DNA of 64,000 bases, taken from NCBI GenBank assembly GCA_004554705.1, contig SFKS01000009.1, forward strand, positions 1 to 64,000, written 5' to 3'. The notes beneath the pieces are model-generated. The model saw only the letters and a program-made list of their open reading frames with translations. It was not told the DNA's origin and made no database searches. This DNA is from Clostridiales bacterium (GTDB taxonomy: Bacteria; Bacillota; Clostridia; TANB77; CAG-508). Position numbers and translations under genes: made by a program. Below are positions 29,574 to 39,558 of the stretch, piece by piece (the first letter of the stretch is position 1; each line of letters starts with the position of its first letter).

Positions 29574-31477
29574 AAATACCAGTAGTTATCATACAAACTA
29601 TTATTCCACAAATTGTTGGAAGTGCAAATGCAAGTAATGTCCACTTCCAACTTTTTGTTTCTTTTTTTATCGTCATAAGTGTTGTGCTACAAGGAAAGTG
29701 TAATAATGAAAACAACATTACATTTATTCCTGTAAGTAAAGTCCAACCATTTTGAATAAGAATTTCCTTAATTGCAAAAGTATCTTCTAAATTTATTAAA
29801 GTGCCACCAGACATATAGCTCATCAATATAATAGGTAAAACTATCTCATTAGCAGGGAAACCTAAAATAAAAGCAACTAAAATATATCCATCGAGACCAA
29901 GAAGTCTTGCAAAAGGTTCTAAAAAATTTGCAATATGTGTTAATATAGATAAATCTCCAATAGTTATATTCGCAAAAATCCAAATAACAAGCCCAGTTGG
30001 GGCAGCAACAGATATAGCCCTACCTAAAACAAATAGAGTTCTGTCTAATAAAGAGCGTACTAAAATTTTACCAATCTGAGGTCTTCTATAAGGAGGAAGC
30101 TCTAATACAAAGGAAGATGGTACTCCTTTAAGAATAGTTTTTGAGAGTAATCTTGATACTAGCAATGTAAGAAAAATTCCAAATAAAATTAATAATAAAA
30201 CAAATAAAGTTGATACAATTGAAGAGATAGAACTTGCAAAAAAGCTACCAATAAAAATAGTTGCCATAGTTATTAAAAATGGAAATCTTCCATTACAAGG
30301 CACAAAATTATTTGTCAAAATCGCAATCAAACGTTCTCTAGGAGATTCTAAAATCCTACATCCTATAACACCTGCAGCATTACATCCAAAACCCATGCAC
30401 ATTGTTAGAGCTTGCTTTCCAGAAGTGCAACACTTTTTAAAGCATTTATCTAAATTGAAAGCTATTCTAGGTAAATAACCAAGATCCTCTAAAAAAGTAA
30501 ATAATGGAAAGAAAATAGCCATTGGCGGAAGCATAACAGCAACTACCCAAGATAAAGTTTTGTAAACGCCATCAATTAAAATTTCTTTAATCCATAAAGG
30601 AGAGTGAAAATAATCAAATATTGTTATAAGTTTTCTTTCCAAAAAACCAAAAAAACAAGACAATGCTTGAGAAGGATAATTAGCACCAGATATAGTAATC
30701 CAGAAGATTAATCCTAAAAACAATAACATAATAGGTATGCCTGTTTTTTTAGAGGTAAGAATTTTATCAAATTTTCTATCCTGTAAACTGTAATTTTCAT
30801 TTTTATAAACACATACAGATTTGGCTACATATTCAGCTTTTTCTATAATGTCTGTAACAATGGAATCTTCAGAATCTTGAGAATATTCCACAAGCTTTGG
30901 ACAACATTTTATATTACCTATTGCGACATTATTAACTACTGAAAGTAAATTTTTTAAAGTTTTCTTTTTACGAGCATTTGTACCAACAACAGGAACGCCT
31001 AAAAGAGAGGAAAGTTTCTTTAAATCAATAAAAATTCCTTTTTTCTTAGCTTCGTCCAATAGATTTACGCAAACAATAACATTAGAAGTGAGTTTCATAG
31101 TTTGATAAACTAAATTCAAATTTCTTTCCAAACAAGTGCTATCTACAACAACAACTGTTACATCTGGATCTCCAGAACAAATAAAGTTTTTTGCAATTTC
31201 CTCCTCCTGCGAATTAGACAATAAAGAATATGTACCAGGCAAATCAACAAGTAAAAAGTTCTTTCCCTTAAAATTACAAATACCAGTCGCATTAGAAACA
31301 GTTTTTCCGTGGCCAATTTCCAGTATGTTGATGAAGGCCAGTTAAACCATTGAAAATTGTACTCTTACCAACATTAGGATTTCCTGCAAGAGCAACAGTA
31401 TAATCACAAGAAATAGACTTTCCTAAAATATCATTTTTAGAAATATTTGAACCTGTAGAATTTTTTGTAAGACCCAT
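29548..31477 (-). CDS. feoB: ferrous iron transporter FeoB (one CGG +1 shift)
   Basis: A GTP-gated ferrous iron importer in the cytoplasmic membrane. The G domain starts at about residue 28, VALAGNPNVGKST, followed by GLHQHTGNWP. There the zero frame meets CGG at codon 57 and stops five codons later. Skipping the C (31309) gives NWPGKTVSNATG, the invariant switch I segment, and the frame runs through PGTYSLL, VDSTCLERNL and the Gate domains to 29548. The joined protein is 642 residues. This is the only minus-strand example, and it shows that the extra base tracks the coding strand. No feoA is adjacent. Confidence 0.95.
31306..31309 (-). other. CGGA recoding site 5 (FeoB, Gly57)
   Basis: On the minus strand, CCA-CGGA-AAA. 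Skipping C gives the invariant N-W-P-G-K-T of FeoB. Confidence 0.95.
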
Positions 31478-31597
31478 AAAACCTCCATAAAAACAAATTT
31501 AATAAATTATATTACAAGAACAAAAAAAATGTGAAAGATATATTGACTTCAATTGTGCAAATATGATATCATACAAGAATAAAAGGAGGATTTTAAC

Positions 31598-32812
31598 ATG
31601 GATGAAAAAGATTTTGAAAAAAAATCAACAAAAAAAGTAACTACAATAGTGGGCATTATTATACTTGCCTTAATAATAGCAATTATTTTAGGTGGATTCT
31701 TTTATTTGAAATTTACCAGAAAACCAGAGAGGATATTTTCAAAGGAAATAGATAAACTATTTAAAATGGAAGAAAACAAAAATAGTAAACAAGAAAAATT
31801 TGAACTAGATATAACTGCATCAATTGACTCAGATAACGAAGAAATCAAAATGATTGATTCATTTTTAAAAGGAATAAAACTAAAGGTAAATTTAGAAACA
31901 GATTTGAACAACAAGGTATTTTGCGAGACACTAATTCCAAGCTTTATAGGACAAGAAATAGTAAGCTTAGACATATTGTTACAAGACGATAATTTATATG
32001 TTTATTCAGAAGAACTATATGACAAATATATAGAACTACCAAAAGAATATATAGAAACACCAGTCATAAGCATAGATACAGTGTTTGAAGAATTATCTGA
32101 ACAATATAATACATTAACAAATGAGAAACTAATTAATAATATCAAAAATATCTATCATGATAGTATTAAAATAGGTACTTTCTCACAGGAAAAAGTAAAA
32201 CTTAATGGAGCAACAGTCTTAAAAACGACAAAGAAAATGTCCACAAAAGAGTATACAGATATTTTAAATAAAATATTAAAAGAAATCGATAACAATAATA
32301 ATGATGAAACAATAAAAATATTTACTGAAGAATTAAAAAATATAACGGAGGAAATAGAAAACTATTCAGAAAACGTTGAAATATCAATATACACAAAGGG
32401 CATTACAAATAAATTTGAAAAAGCAGAAATTATAATTATTAATAAATACGGTTCAAGAACTTTTGAATTTGAGAAAAAAGAAAAAGAAAAAGAAATACAA
32501 TTAAGATTATTGCAAGATAATAGTGCTGAAGGAATAAACAGTGAAGAAATATTTAATATAACAATAAAAGAGGAAGAAGAAAACAGTAGAACTGTAAAAT
32601 TTAAAATAAATATAGATGGAACTATAATTACTTTAAATATAAAATGTACTAACGATTATAATGCAAAACCAGAAAAAAGAGACACTTCAAATAGTATAGA
32701 ACTAGAAAATTTAACAGAAATTGACTATTTAAAAATTTACAGTAATATACAAAAGAATGAAATATTATACAGCATAATAAACACAATAAGTGAAATGATA
32801 GAAGCATTATAA
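31598..32812 (+). CDS. membrane-anchored extracytoplasmic protein of unknown function
   Basis: A 404-residue protein with a short cytoplasmic N terminus, one membrane helix (about 14-38) and a Lys/Glu/Asn-rich extracellular body. The body has alternating strand-like segments (KLKVNLETDLNNKVFCETLIPSF is read in part), which resembles lipoprotein-like LolA/DUF folds, but I cannot name a family. It is divergent from feoB, with AAAGGAGG before the ATG. Confidence 0.6.
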   Translation: MDEKDFEKKSTKKVTTIVGIIILALIIAIILGGFFYLKFTRKPERIFSKEIDKLFKMEENKNSKQEKFELDITASIDSDNEEIKMIDSFLKGIKLKVNLETDLNNKVFCETLIPSFIGQEIVSLDILLQDDNLYVYSEELYDKYIELPKEYIETPVISIDTVFEELSEQYNTLTNEKLINNIKNIYHDSIKIGTFSQEKVKLNGATVLKTTKKMSTKEYTDILNKILKEIDNNNNDETIKIFTEELKNITEEIENYSENVEISIYTKGITNKFEKAEIIIINKYGSRTFEFEKKEKEKEIQLRLLQDNSAEGINSEEIFNITIKEEEENSRTVKFKINIDGTIITLNIKCTNDYNAKPEKRDTSNSIELENLTEIDYLKIYSNIQKNEILYSIINTISEMIEAL

Positions 32813-32852
32813 TAAAAAAAGAAAATTTAAAGGCAAATTATAATTAAAAAAT

Positions 32853-32876
32853 AAAGGCGGAAAAATTTCCGCCTTT
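32853..32876. terminator. perfect hairpin between the membrane protein and tatD
   Basis: AAAGGCGGAAA pairs perfectly with TTTCCGCCTTT around a two-base loop; no U-run follows. Confidence 0.5.
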
Positions 32877-32897
32877 ACAAATAGAAGGGAAAAAAGT

Positions 32898-33668
32898 ATG
32901 AAACTAATTGATACGCACTCACACTATAATGATGAAAAATTTGATAATGATAGAGATGAGGTAATTCAAAATATAACTAATTCAGGAATAACTACAATTA
33001 TTAATGCAGGATATAGCTTAGAAAGTTCAAAAAGAGCCATAGAAATAGCTAATAATTATGACTTTATGTATGCGACGGTAGGAGTATCACCAAATGATAT
33101 AGAAAATCTAGAAAATAACTATATAGAACAAATAAAAGAAATGGCAAAAGAACAAAAGGTTATTGCAATAGGAGAAATTGGACTAGATTATTATTGGAAC
33201 AAAGAAAATAAAGAGACTCAGAAAGAAATATTTATAAAACAAGTAGAACTTGCAAATCAACTAGGTCTACCAATTGTAATACATACCAGAGATGCCGTAA
33301 TGGACACTATAGATATTTTAAAAAACAAAGTAAACTGTAACAAAAAAGGAGTATTTCATTGTTGCCCACTAAATACGGAATTAATAAAAGAGGGCTTAAA
33401 GCTAGGATTCTATATATCCTTTGCAGGACCAATAACTTTTAAAAATTCAAAAAATGCAGAAGAAATAGTGAAAATGGTTCCTATAGATAGAATTCTAACA
33501 GAAACAGATTCTCCATATCTAAGCCCAGAACCTGTAAGGGGCACAAGAAATGATTCAAGGAATATTAAATATATTGCACAAAAAATAGCTCAAATAAAAA
33601 ATATGCCAATTGAAAATATAGCAGAACAAATTCAAAAAAATGCAAAAACAATTTTCAAAATAACATAG
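32898..33668 (+). CDS. tatD: TatD family metal-dependent hydrolase
   Basis: A 256-residue TIM-barrel deoxyribonuclease-type hydrolase. Metal ligands are visible in DTHSHYND (residues 4-11), GEIGLDYYW, VIHTRDA, FHCCPL and the late ETDSPYLSPEP. It is the normal family size. The SD is GAAGGGA. Confidence 0.95.
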   Translation: MKLIDTHSHYNDEKFDNDRDEVIQNITNSGITTIINAGYSLESSKRAIEIANNYDFMYATVGVSPNDIENLENNYIEQIKEMAKEQKVIAIGEIGLDYYWNKENKETQKEIFIKQVELANQLGLPIVIHTRDAVMDTIDILKNKVNCNKKGVFHCCPLNTELIKEGLKLGFYISFAGPITFKNSKNAEEIVKMVPIDRILTETDSPYLSPEPVRGTRNDSRNIKYIAQKIAQIKNMPIENIAEQIQKNAKTIFKIT

Positions 33669-33707
33669 GGAATAGTTAAAAATAAAGTTTTATGAAAGGA
33701 ATTGTAA

Positions 33708-34742
33708 ATGGAAAAAATTAACAAAAAAGAGTATAAAGAATTTCTTGAAAAACATGAAAGAGCTCACTATGCACAATCACCAGAATGGGCAGAAGTAAAA
33801 AATGAGTGGAAAAATGAAGTGATAGTTATTAGGAATGAAAAAAACGAAATAAAGGCAGCAATAAGCTTATTAATACGAAAAATACCCTACATTAACTCTA
33901 GCATTATATATGCACCGAGAGGCCCAGTTTGTGACATAAATGATGAAAAATCTTTTAAAGAGATTATAAAAAAAGTGGATGAACTAGCCAAGAAATACAA
34001 AGCCTTCATGTTTAAAATGGATCCAGATGTATTGGCCTCAAACGAGCAGTTTAAAAGAATGGCTCAAAAATATGGATTAAAAATAGAAGGAAAAATCAAG
34101 GAAGTAACAAATCAATTACAGCCAAGATTTGTATTTAGACTAGACTTAAAAAACAAAACAGAGGAAGAGATATTTAATTCTTTTCACTCAAAAACAAGAT
34201 ATAATATACGCTTAGCTAGTAAAAAAGGTGTAACAATCAGAGAAGGAACAAGAGCTGACTTACAAGAATTTCAAGATATATTAGAAACTACAGGAGAACG
34301 TGACGGCTTTTATATTAGAAAAAAAGAGTACTTTGAAAAAATATATGATAGTTTTGATAAAGAACATTTAAAGCTAGTTTTTGCTGATTACGAAGGAAAA
34401 CCAATAGCTTGTGTATTAAACATATTCTATGGAAATAAGGAGTGGTACCTATATGGAGGTAGCTTAAATGAACATAGAAACTTGATGCCAACATATCTTT
34501 TACAATGGGAAATGATAAAAGAGGCAATAGAGCGTAAAATGGATTGCTATGATTTCAGAGGAGTATGTGCAACAGATTCAGAACACTATAATGAAGGATT
34601 ATATAGATTTAAAAAAGGTTTTAATGCAGATTTCGTAGAATTTATAGATATGCATAAAGTATATAAACCAATAATCTATTTCTTGTTTGAAAAATGTGGA
34701 TATAAAATAAGGGACTTTAAATTAAAACTAAGTAAAAAATAA
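33708..34742 (+). CDS. FemAB/FemX-like peptidoglycan aminoacyltransferase
   Basis: A 344-residue GNAT-fold protein of the Fem family, which adds amino acids from tRNAs to lipid II cross-bridges. Typical segments are YAQSPEWAEVK, IYAPRGPVCD, SFHSKTRYNIRLASKKGV (about 155-172) and the C-terminal YDFRGVCATDSEHYNEGLYRFKKGF. It ends with a shared terminator facing lemA. Confidence 0.88.
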   Translation: MEKINKKEYKEFLEKHERAHYAQSPEWAEVKNEWKNEVIVIRNEKNEIKAAISLLIRKIPYINSSIIYAPRGPVCDINDEKSFKEIIKKVDELAKKYKAFMFKMDPDVLASNEQFKRMAQKYGLKIEGKIKEVTNQLQPRFVFRLDLKNKTEEEIFNSFHSKTRYNIRLASKKGVTIREGTRADLQEFQDILETTGERDGFYIRKKEYFEKIYDSFDKEHLKLVFADYEGKPIACVLNIFYGNKEWYLYGGSLNEHRNLMPTYLLQWEMIKEAIERKMDCYDFRGVCATDSEHYNEGLYRFKKGFNADFVEFIDMHKVYKPIIYFLFEKCGYKIRDFKLKLSKK

Positions 34743-34785
34743 ATTCAACATTTATTTTAGAAGTGAAATTTTGTGTCATAAAAAA

Positions 34786-34815
34786 GCCTGCAACAGTATT
34801 TGTTGCAGACTTTTT
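34786..34815. terminator. bidirectional terminator
   Basis: GCCTGCAACA and TGTTGCAGAC form a 10-bp stem flanked by AAAAA and TTTTT, serving the Fem gene and the convergent lemA gene. Confidence 0.88.
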
Positions 34816-34820
34816 ACAAC

Positions 34821-35375
34821 TTATTTTCCAAAATCTACTTTTACATTTTTTCTAGCTTCTTGACTTTCTGCTTCAAACAATTCTGCTGGTTCAAAATGGA
34901 ACATTGATGCAATTATATTTGAAGGAACAACTTCTAATTTTGTGTTATACTTTGTTGTAATATCATTATAGAATTGTCTAGAGAAAGCTATTTTATTCTC
35001 TGTATTTTGTAATTCCTCTTGTAATTGACTAAAATTTTCATTTGCCTTTAGCTCAGGGTAATTTTCAGAAACCGCCATAATTGTTTTTAAAGCACCTGAA
35101 AGCTCTCCATCTAATTCAGATTTTTCTTTAACTGAAGTAGCATTTGCCCAAGATGTTCGAAGCTCTGCAACCTTTGTCAAAACATCAGATTCATGTTCCA
35201 TATAGCCTTTAACAGTTTCTACTAAATTAGGAATCAAATCAAATCTTCTTTGTAATTGTACATCAATTTGGCTCCAACCATTTTTAACTTTTTGTCTTAA
35301 ACTTATTAAATCATTATATAGTTTAATAAAAATTAGAATAATAAGTACAACAATAATTAAAATAATCCAACCCAT
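34821..35375 (-). CDS. lemA: LemA family protein
   Basis: A 184-residue protein with one N-terminal membrane helix and a long helical bundle. Signatures are YNDLISLRQKVKNGWSQIDVQLQRRFDLIPNLVETVKGY and, later, NENFSQLQEELQNTENKIAFSRQFYND, only partly quoted here. A GTG at 35387 overlaps the SD AAAGGTGG, so the ATG at 35375 is the likely start. Function is poorly known. Confidence 0.93.
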   Translation of the reverse strand: MGWIILIIVVLIILIFIKLYNDLISLRQKVKNGWSQIDVQLQRRFDLIPNLVETVKGYMEHESDVLTKVAELRTSWANATSVKEKSELDGELSGALKTIMAVSENYPELKANENFSQLQEELQNTENKIAFSRQFYNDITTKYNTKLEVVPSNIIASMFHFEPAELFEAESQEARKNVKVDFGK

Positions 35376-35474
35376 TATAAAAACCACCTTTCTTTATAAT
35401 ATATAATATTTACAAAAAAATTATAACACAAAGATAAAATAAATGCAATATATATAACTAGGAATAATAAAAGT

Positions 35475-35664
35475 TAAGTTACTATTCACCCTTAATTTAC
35501 TAAATTCTGGCCCAATCTCGTCGGAACTTTTATATTTATTATAAATTGAGCCCACGATGGATACGTCTACGATGTTTTTCTGGGGTTCTCAATTTATTCT
35601 AAATATAAAACTCCTGCGTTGGACGAATCTTTTAGTAATAAGTCCAGATGGTAACTAATAAAAA
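35475..35664. repeat. long imperfect inverted repeat
   Basis: The left arm (about 35475-35553) and right arm (about 35581-35664) are imperfect reverse complements over most of 80 bp. The best block is TTTTATATTTATTATAAATTGAG (first 20: TTTTATATTTATTATAAATT) against CTCAATTTATTCTAAATATA. AGTTAC/GTAACT and CCCA/TGGG blocks extend the pairing, and the loop contains ACGATGGATACGTCTACGAT. It fills most of the 452-bp gap between lemA and the G5/3D gene. It could be a MITE relic or a structured leader; it does not match the ydaO c-di-AMP consensus as I know it. Confidence 0.55.
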
Positions 35665-35827
35665 TGTCGAAAAAAATAGAACGAAACTATTAATTCCGTA
35701 AGCATATTTTGGTACAAGCAGCATATAATATTAATAAAATATTACAAAAATGTTGCAAAAATTTGACAAATTTGTTAAAAAAGAGTATAATAAAAAAGGT
35801 TAGTCCAAGGAGGGATTAAATAAATAT

Positions 35828-36757
35828 ATGAAGAAATTTTTAAGATCTTCTAGTATTAGGAAAATAGTAATTATTAGTTCGATATTTTTTGTGATATTAG
35901 GGATATCAGTATTAGCAGGCAGTGCAAAGCTTAATAGTATAAATATAAAATTTTCAAATAATCAAGAGATAACAGTTATAACATCAAAAACAAAGGTATC
36001 AGACATATTAGATGAAAATCATATAGTCTTGGAAGAAAACGAAACTGTAACACCAGGATTAGATAAGGAAATAACAAATACTAAAACAATAATAATAACA
36101 TTAAAGGGAAATGAACCAGCTAAAGTATCAGAAAATATCAAAACAGAAATAAATAAGGAACAAATATTAGAGGATTATACAAACATTACAGAAAAGATAG
36201 AAACTGTAATTGAAGAAATCCCATTTGAAACAATAACAAAAGATGTTTCTAATGGTTCAGCAACAACAAGAAATGCAATAATTCAACAAGGTAAAAATGG
36301 ACAAAAAAAAGTGACTTATAAAATAAGTTATAAAGATGATATAGAAATTTTAAGAGAAGAATTATCTTCAGAAATAATAAAAGAACCAGTAAATAAGATT
36401 GTCCAAGTTCAAACAAAATCAATTATAACATCAAGAAGTTCTTATTCTAGAACATCTGGAATATCAGGGCAAAGTGGAAGTGGTGTTTATAAAGTAACAG
36501 CATATTGTGCTTGTAAACAATGTTGCGGTAAAACAAATGGTATAACAGCATCAGGAGCAAGGGCAACAGCAAATCATACAATTGCAGCTCCAAGAACATT
36601 TGCATTTGGAACGAAAGTTATCATAAATGGTATAACATATACAGTTGAAGATAGAGGAGGAGCTATACAAGGAAATAGAATAGATATTTATATGAATTCA
36701 CATGCAGAAGCCCTTCAATGGGGAGTAAGATATGTAGAAGTTGAAGTTCTAAATTAA
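35828..36757 (+). CDS. G5 and 3D domain cell-wall protein (YabE-like)
   Basis: A 309-residue secreted protein. After one membrane helix (about 12-32) come DUF348-type repeats, a G5 domain (about 100-195, ITEKIETVIEEIPFETI...), a Ser-rich linker, and the 3D domain at the C terminus (VTAYCACKQCCGK, GTKVIINGITYTVEDRGGAI, IDIYMNSHAEAL), which carries the catalytic aspartates of lytic transglycosylases. Likely role: peptidoglycan turnover during growth or spore outgrowth. Confidence 0.9.
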   Translation: MKKFLRSSSIRKIVIISSIFFVILGISVLAGSAKLNSINIKFSNNQEITVITSKTKVSDILDENHIVLEENETVTPGLDKEITNTKTIIITLKGNEPAKVSENIKTEINKEQILEDYTNITEKIETVIEEIPFETITKDVSNGSATTRNAIIQQGKNGQKKVTYKISYKDDIEILREELSSEIIKEPVNKIVQVQTKSIITSRSSYSRTSGISGQSGSGVYKVTAYCACKQCCGKTNGITASGARATANHTIAAPRTFAFGTKVIINGITYTVEDRGGAIQGNRIDIYMNSHAEALQWGVRYVEVEVLN

Positions 36758-36790
36758 AAATTACAAAAAGACACGCATTAGGGAGAACTT

Positions 36791-36831
36791 AAATAAGGGC
36801 AAAATTGATCTTATTTGGGTTTCCCTTATTT
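36791..36831 (+). terminator. terminator after the G5/3D gene
   Basis: AAATAAGGG pairs with CCCTTATTT across a 23-base loop, followed by TATT. Confidence 0.55.
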
Positions 36832-36916
36832 TATTGGTGTTTTGACAGCTGGATATGATATAAAGTTGTAGATCATTTTGTAGTGAAAATAAATTTTAGG
36901 AGGTTTTGAGTAAGGG

Positions 36917-37066
36917 GTCGAAATCTACACATTTAAATCAGAAGCAGGTACTCATTATTTTACAATGTTTCCACAGAGATGGATTAAAGAAACTAATGTA
37001 ATGGGTATTATTTCAAAATCTGGTAACAATGGTGGAACATATGCACATCCAGATATAGCAATAGAA
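36917..37066 (+). pseudogene. KilA-N domain remnant
   Basis: This 50-codon segment encodes IYTFKSEAGTHYFTMFPQRW and MGIISKSGNNGGTYAHPDIA. The second part matches the core of KilA-N DNA-binding domains of phage and mobile-element origin (usually K-G-R-x-GGTYAHKDIAFEF). There is no start with an SD, a stop lies just upstream, and the sequence leaves the KilA-N pattern after DIAIE. It runs in frame into the next gene, whose own start at 37079 has an SD (AAAGGA). Confidence 0.7.
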
Positions 37067-37078
37067 AGGATTTTTAAA

Positions 37079-37785
37079 ATGAAAAGAAAAATTATAATAA
37101 TAAGTTGTATAAGTTTATTGGCAATAGCAATTTTAGTGATTTGTATAAATCTACATACAATGCCAACAGAGGCATTAACAAAAGAAGAAGCAATTGAGTT
37201 AATGAAAAAAGTAGAAAATTATAACAATATTCACATAACAACATATATGGATAAAAATAATTCATTGGTTACAGATTTTTATAAAAAAGATAATATTGAG
37301 TTAAGTAAATCAAAGATTGGAAATGAGGAAAGGATTATTTGGACAGATGATAATACAAAGCAAAGTATCATACTAGATACTCAATACAAAGTATATCAAA
37401 TAGTTTCAGAGTATAATCCAGAAAATACAATCGAATTAGAGGATTCTAGAAGCAGTTACAAATTTATTCGGATATGAGAAATATAATAAAAGAAAATGTG
37501 CAGTTGTAGAATTTAGCTATAGTGAAAAAAAAGATGGAAATATAGATGCAATATTTAAAAAATGGATAGATTTAAGAACAGGAGTTGCATTAAAAGAAGA
37601 AATTGAGCAATTTAGCATATATGACTTAAATGGAGAAAAAATACTAGAGAATCCAACACAAAAAATTACATACTATAAAGAAATCCAACTAAATAAAGTT
37701 AAAAATAAAGATGTTGCAAAACCAAGCTTGGAAGGATATACAGAAATTACAGATAACATTGAAACAGAAGAAGTACGGAAGCTAA
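37079..37785 (+). CDS. membrane-anchored protein of unknown function (two CGG +1 shifts)
   Basis: A 234-residue protein when joined. Residues 5-24 are a membrane helix or signal; the extracellular part begins about residue 30 (TKEEAIELMKKVENYNNIHI). The zero frame stops at CGG ATA TGA. Skipping C at 37469 gives FIGYEKYNKRKCAVVEF and opens a further 102 codons. A second in-frame CGG at 37776 would, if skipped, end the protein two codons later (EEVGS-stop) just before a GC-rich hairpin. If instead read as arginine, translation would run about 28 codons through that hairpin. The overall fold resembles outer-layer lipoprotein-like proteins; I do not know the family. Confidence 0.7.
37469..37472 (+). 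other. CGGA recoding site 6 (unknown membrane protein, Gly131)
   Basis: Reads ATT-CGGA-TAT. Triplet reading stops immediately (ATA TGA); skipping C reopens about 100 codons of coherent sequence. Confidence 0.8.
37776..37779 (+). other. probable CGGA recoding site 7 (unknown membrane protein, Gly233)
   Basis: Reads GTA-CGGA-AGC-TAA. Skipping C puts the stop right before the GC-rich hairpin at 37791. Less certain than the others because no homology constrains this end. Confidence 0.55.
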
Positions 37786-37790
37786 ATAAA

Positions 37791-37807
37791 GGCGAGCGTT
37801 GCTCGCC
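37791..37807 (+). terminator. GC-rich hairpin after the unknown membrane protein
   Basis: GGCGAGC GTT GCTCGCC, a perfect 7-bp GC-rich stem in a very AT-rich region, followed by a smaller GCAG...CTGC stem. No U-run follows. The rest of the gap to 38020 shows nothing recognised. Confidence 0.5.
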
Positions 37808-38019
37808 GAGGCAGGAGAGACTGCAAAATTTCATCCAGAATTTCACACAAATATCTTAAAAAAATGCAGTGAATTTTGTTATACTGTCGAAAAAAGTCGA
37901 AATAATTTTCTTGCAAAATCTAAAAATATGTGATATATATAATACAAATTTAAATCTATCAAATTTATTCAAAGACAATTCGTCTAAAAAAATCAAAATT
38001 AAAAAACATAGGAGGCAAA

Positions 38020-39557
38020 ATGCTATCAATAGTAAAAAGTATGGCTTTACATGGACTAGAAGGCTATTTGGTTTATGTGCAAGTTGATGTGTCAAGTGGG
38101 CTTCCATCATGGGAAATTGTACGGCTTGCCAGACACTAGTGTAAAAGAAGCAAAAGAAAGAGTTAGAACAGCAATTAAAAATTCTAGTGTAGAGTTTCAA
38201 AGTAAAAAAATAGTTGTAAATTTAGCACCAGCAGATACAAAAAAAGAAGGTTCAAGTTATGATTTGCCAATAGCTATAGGAATTTTAATATCAATGGAAG
38301 TGATTAATAAAATAGAGCTTGATGAAATTGCATTTATTGGAGAACTATCTTTAGATGGAAAAATAACTAAGGTAAATGGTATTCTTCCAATGTGTATAGA
38401 GGCAAAAAAACTTGGAATAAAACAAATTATAGTACCAAGAGAAAATGCCAAAGAAGCGGGAATTGTTGCAGGAATTGAAATCATACCTGCTGAAAATTTA
38501 TTACAAGTTATAAATTTTTTGAATAGAGCTGAAAAAATAGAACCAATAAAAGTGAATATAGAAGATTTCCTAAAAGAGAATCAAAAATACGATATTGATT
38601 TTTCAGAAGTTAAAGGTCAAGAAAACATTAAAAGAGCATTAGAGGTAGCAGCAGCAGGCTCACATAACTGCCTATTAATTGGCAGTCCAGGATCACGGAA
38701 AAACGATGCTGGTTAGAAGATTACCAACAATACTTCCTAATTTAAGTTTTGATGAAGTATTAGAAATAACAAAAATACATAGTATAGCAGGTGTTTTAAG
38801 ACAAGATATTCCACTTATTACAACACGTCCTTTCAGAGCACCACATCACACTGCTTCTGATGTATCACTTGTAGGAGGCGGTAGAATACCAAAACCAGGT
38901 GAGATAAGCTTGGCACATTATGGAGTGCTCTTTCTCGATGAACTTCCAGAGTTTAAGAAAAGTACTTTAGAGGTTTTAAGAGGTCCACTAGAAGATAGAC
39001 AAATGACAGTATCAAGAGCAAATGGAACCTTTACCTATCCTGCAAACTTTATGTTTGCGGCAAGTATGAACCCATGCCCATGTGGATATTATGGCTCCAA
39101 AGAAAAAGATTGTACCTGTTCTGCAACAGCAATTTCAAAATATATGGGTAAAATAAGTGGTCCGTTACTAGATAGAATAGATATTTGTATTGAGGTAAGT
39201 CCAGTAAAATATCAAAAATTAAATTCAGATGAAAAAATAGAAACATCTGAGGAAATAAAAAAGAGAGTTGATAAAGCAAGAAAAATACAATTAGAAAGAT
39301 ATAAAAATGTTAAAATTTTATCAAATTCAGTATTAACACCAAGGCTCATAGAAAAATATTGCAAATTAGATAAAGAAGGAAAGAGAATATTGGAAAATGC
39401 TTTTAATAAGCTCAAATTAAGTGCAAGGGCATATGGAAGAATACTAAAAGTGGCAAGGACAATTGCAGACTTAGATGAAAGTGAAAATATAAAAGTAAAT
39501 CACATTGCTGAAGCAATACAATATAGGTCAATTGATAGAAAATATTGGGGAAACTAA
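38020..39557 (+). CDS. comM: ComM/YifB family magnesium chelatase-like AAA+ protein (two CGG +1 shifts)
   Basis: An AAA+ helicase that promotes branch migration during natural transformation. ATG 38020 follows AGGAGG and begins MLSIVKSMALHGLEGY. The zero frame reaches CGG at 38122 and a stop four codons on; skipping C gives WEIVGLPDTSVKEAKERV, the family's N-terminal signature. The next frame reaches the P-loop, where CGG at 38696 is followed by a stop; skipping C gives GSPGSGKTMLVRRLP, the Walker A motif. Then TTRPFRAPHHTASDVSLVGGG, LFLDELPEF (Walker B) and NPCPCGYYG follow. The joined protein is 511 residues, normal for ComM. dprA follows after one base. Confidence 0.95.
38122..38125 (+). 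other. CGGC recoding site 8 (ComM, Gly35)
   Basis: Reads GTA-CGGC-TTG. Skipping C gives I-V-G-L-P-D, invariant in ComM. It is the only site with glycine codon GGC. Confidence 0.95.
38696..38699 (+). other. CGGA recoding site 9 (ComM Walker A, Gly226)
   Basis: Reads TCA-CGGA-AAA-ACG. Skipping C restores the P-loop G-S-G-K-T, so ATP binding depends on the shift. Confidence 0.96.
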
Positions 39558-39558
39558 T

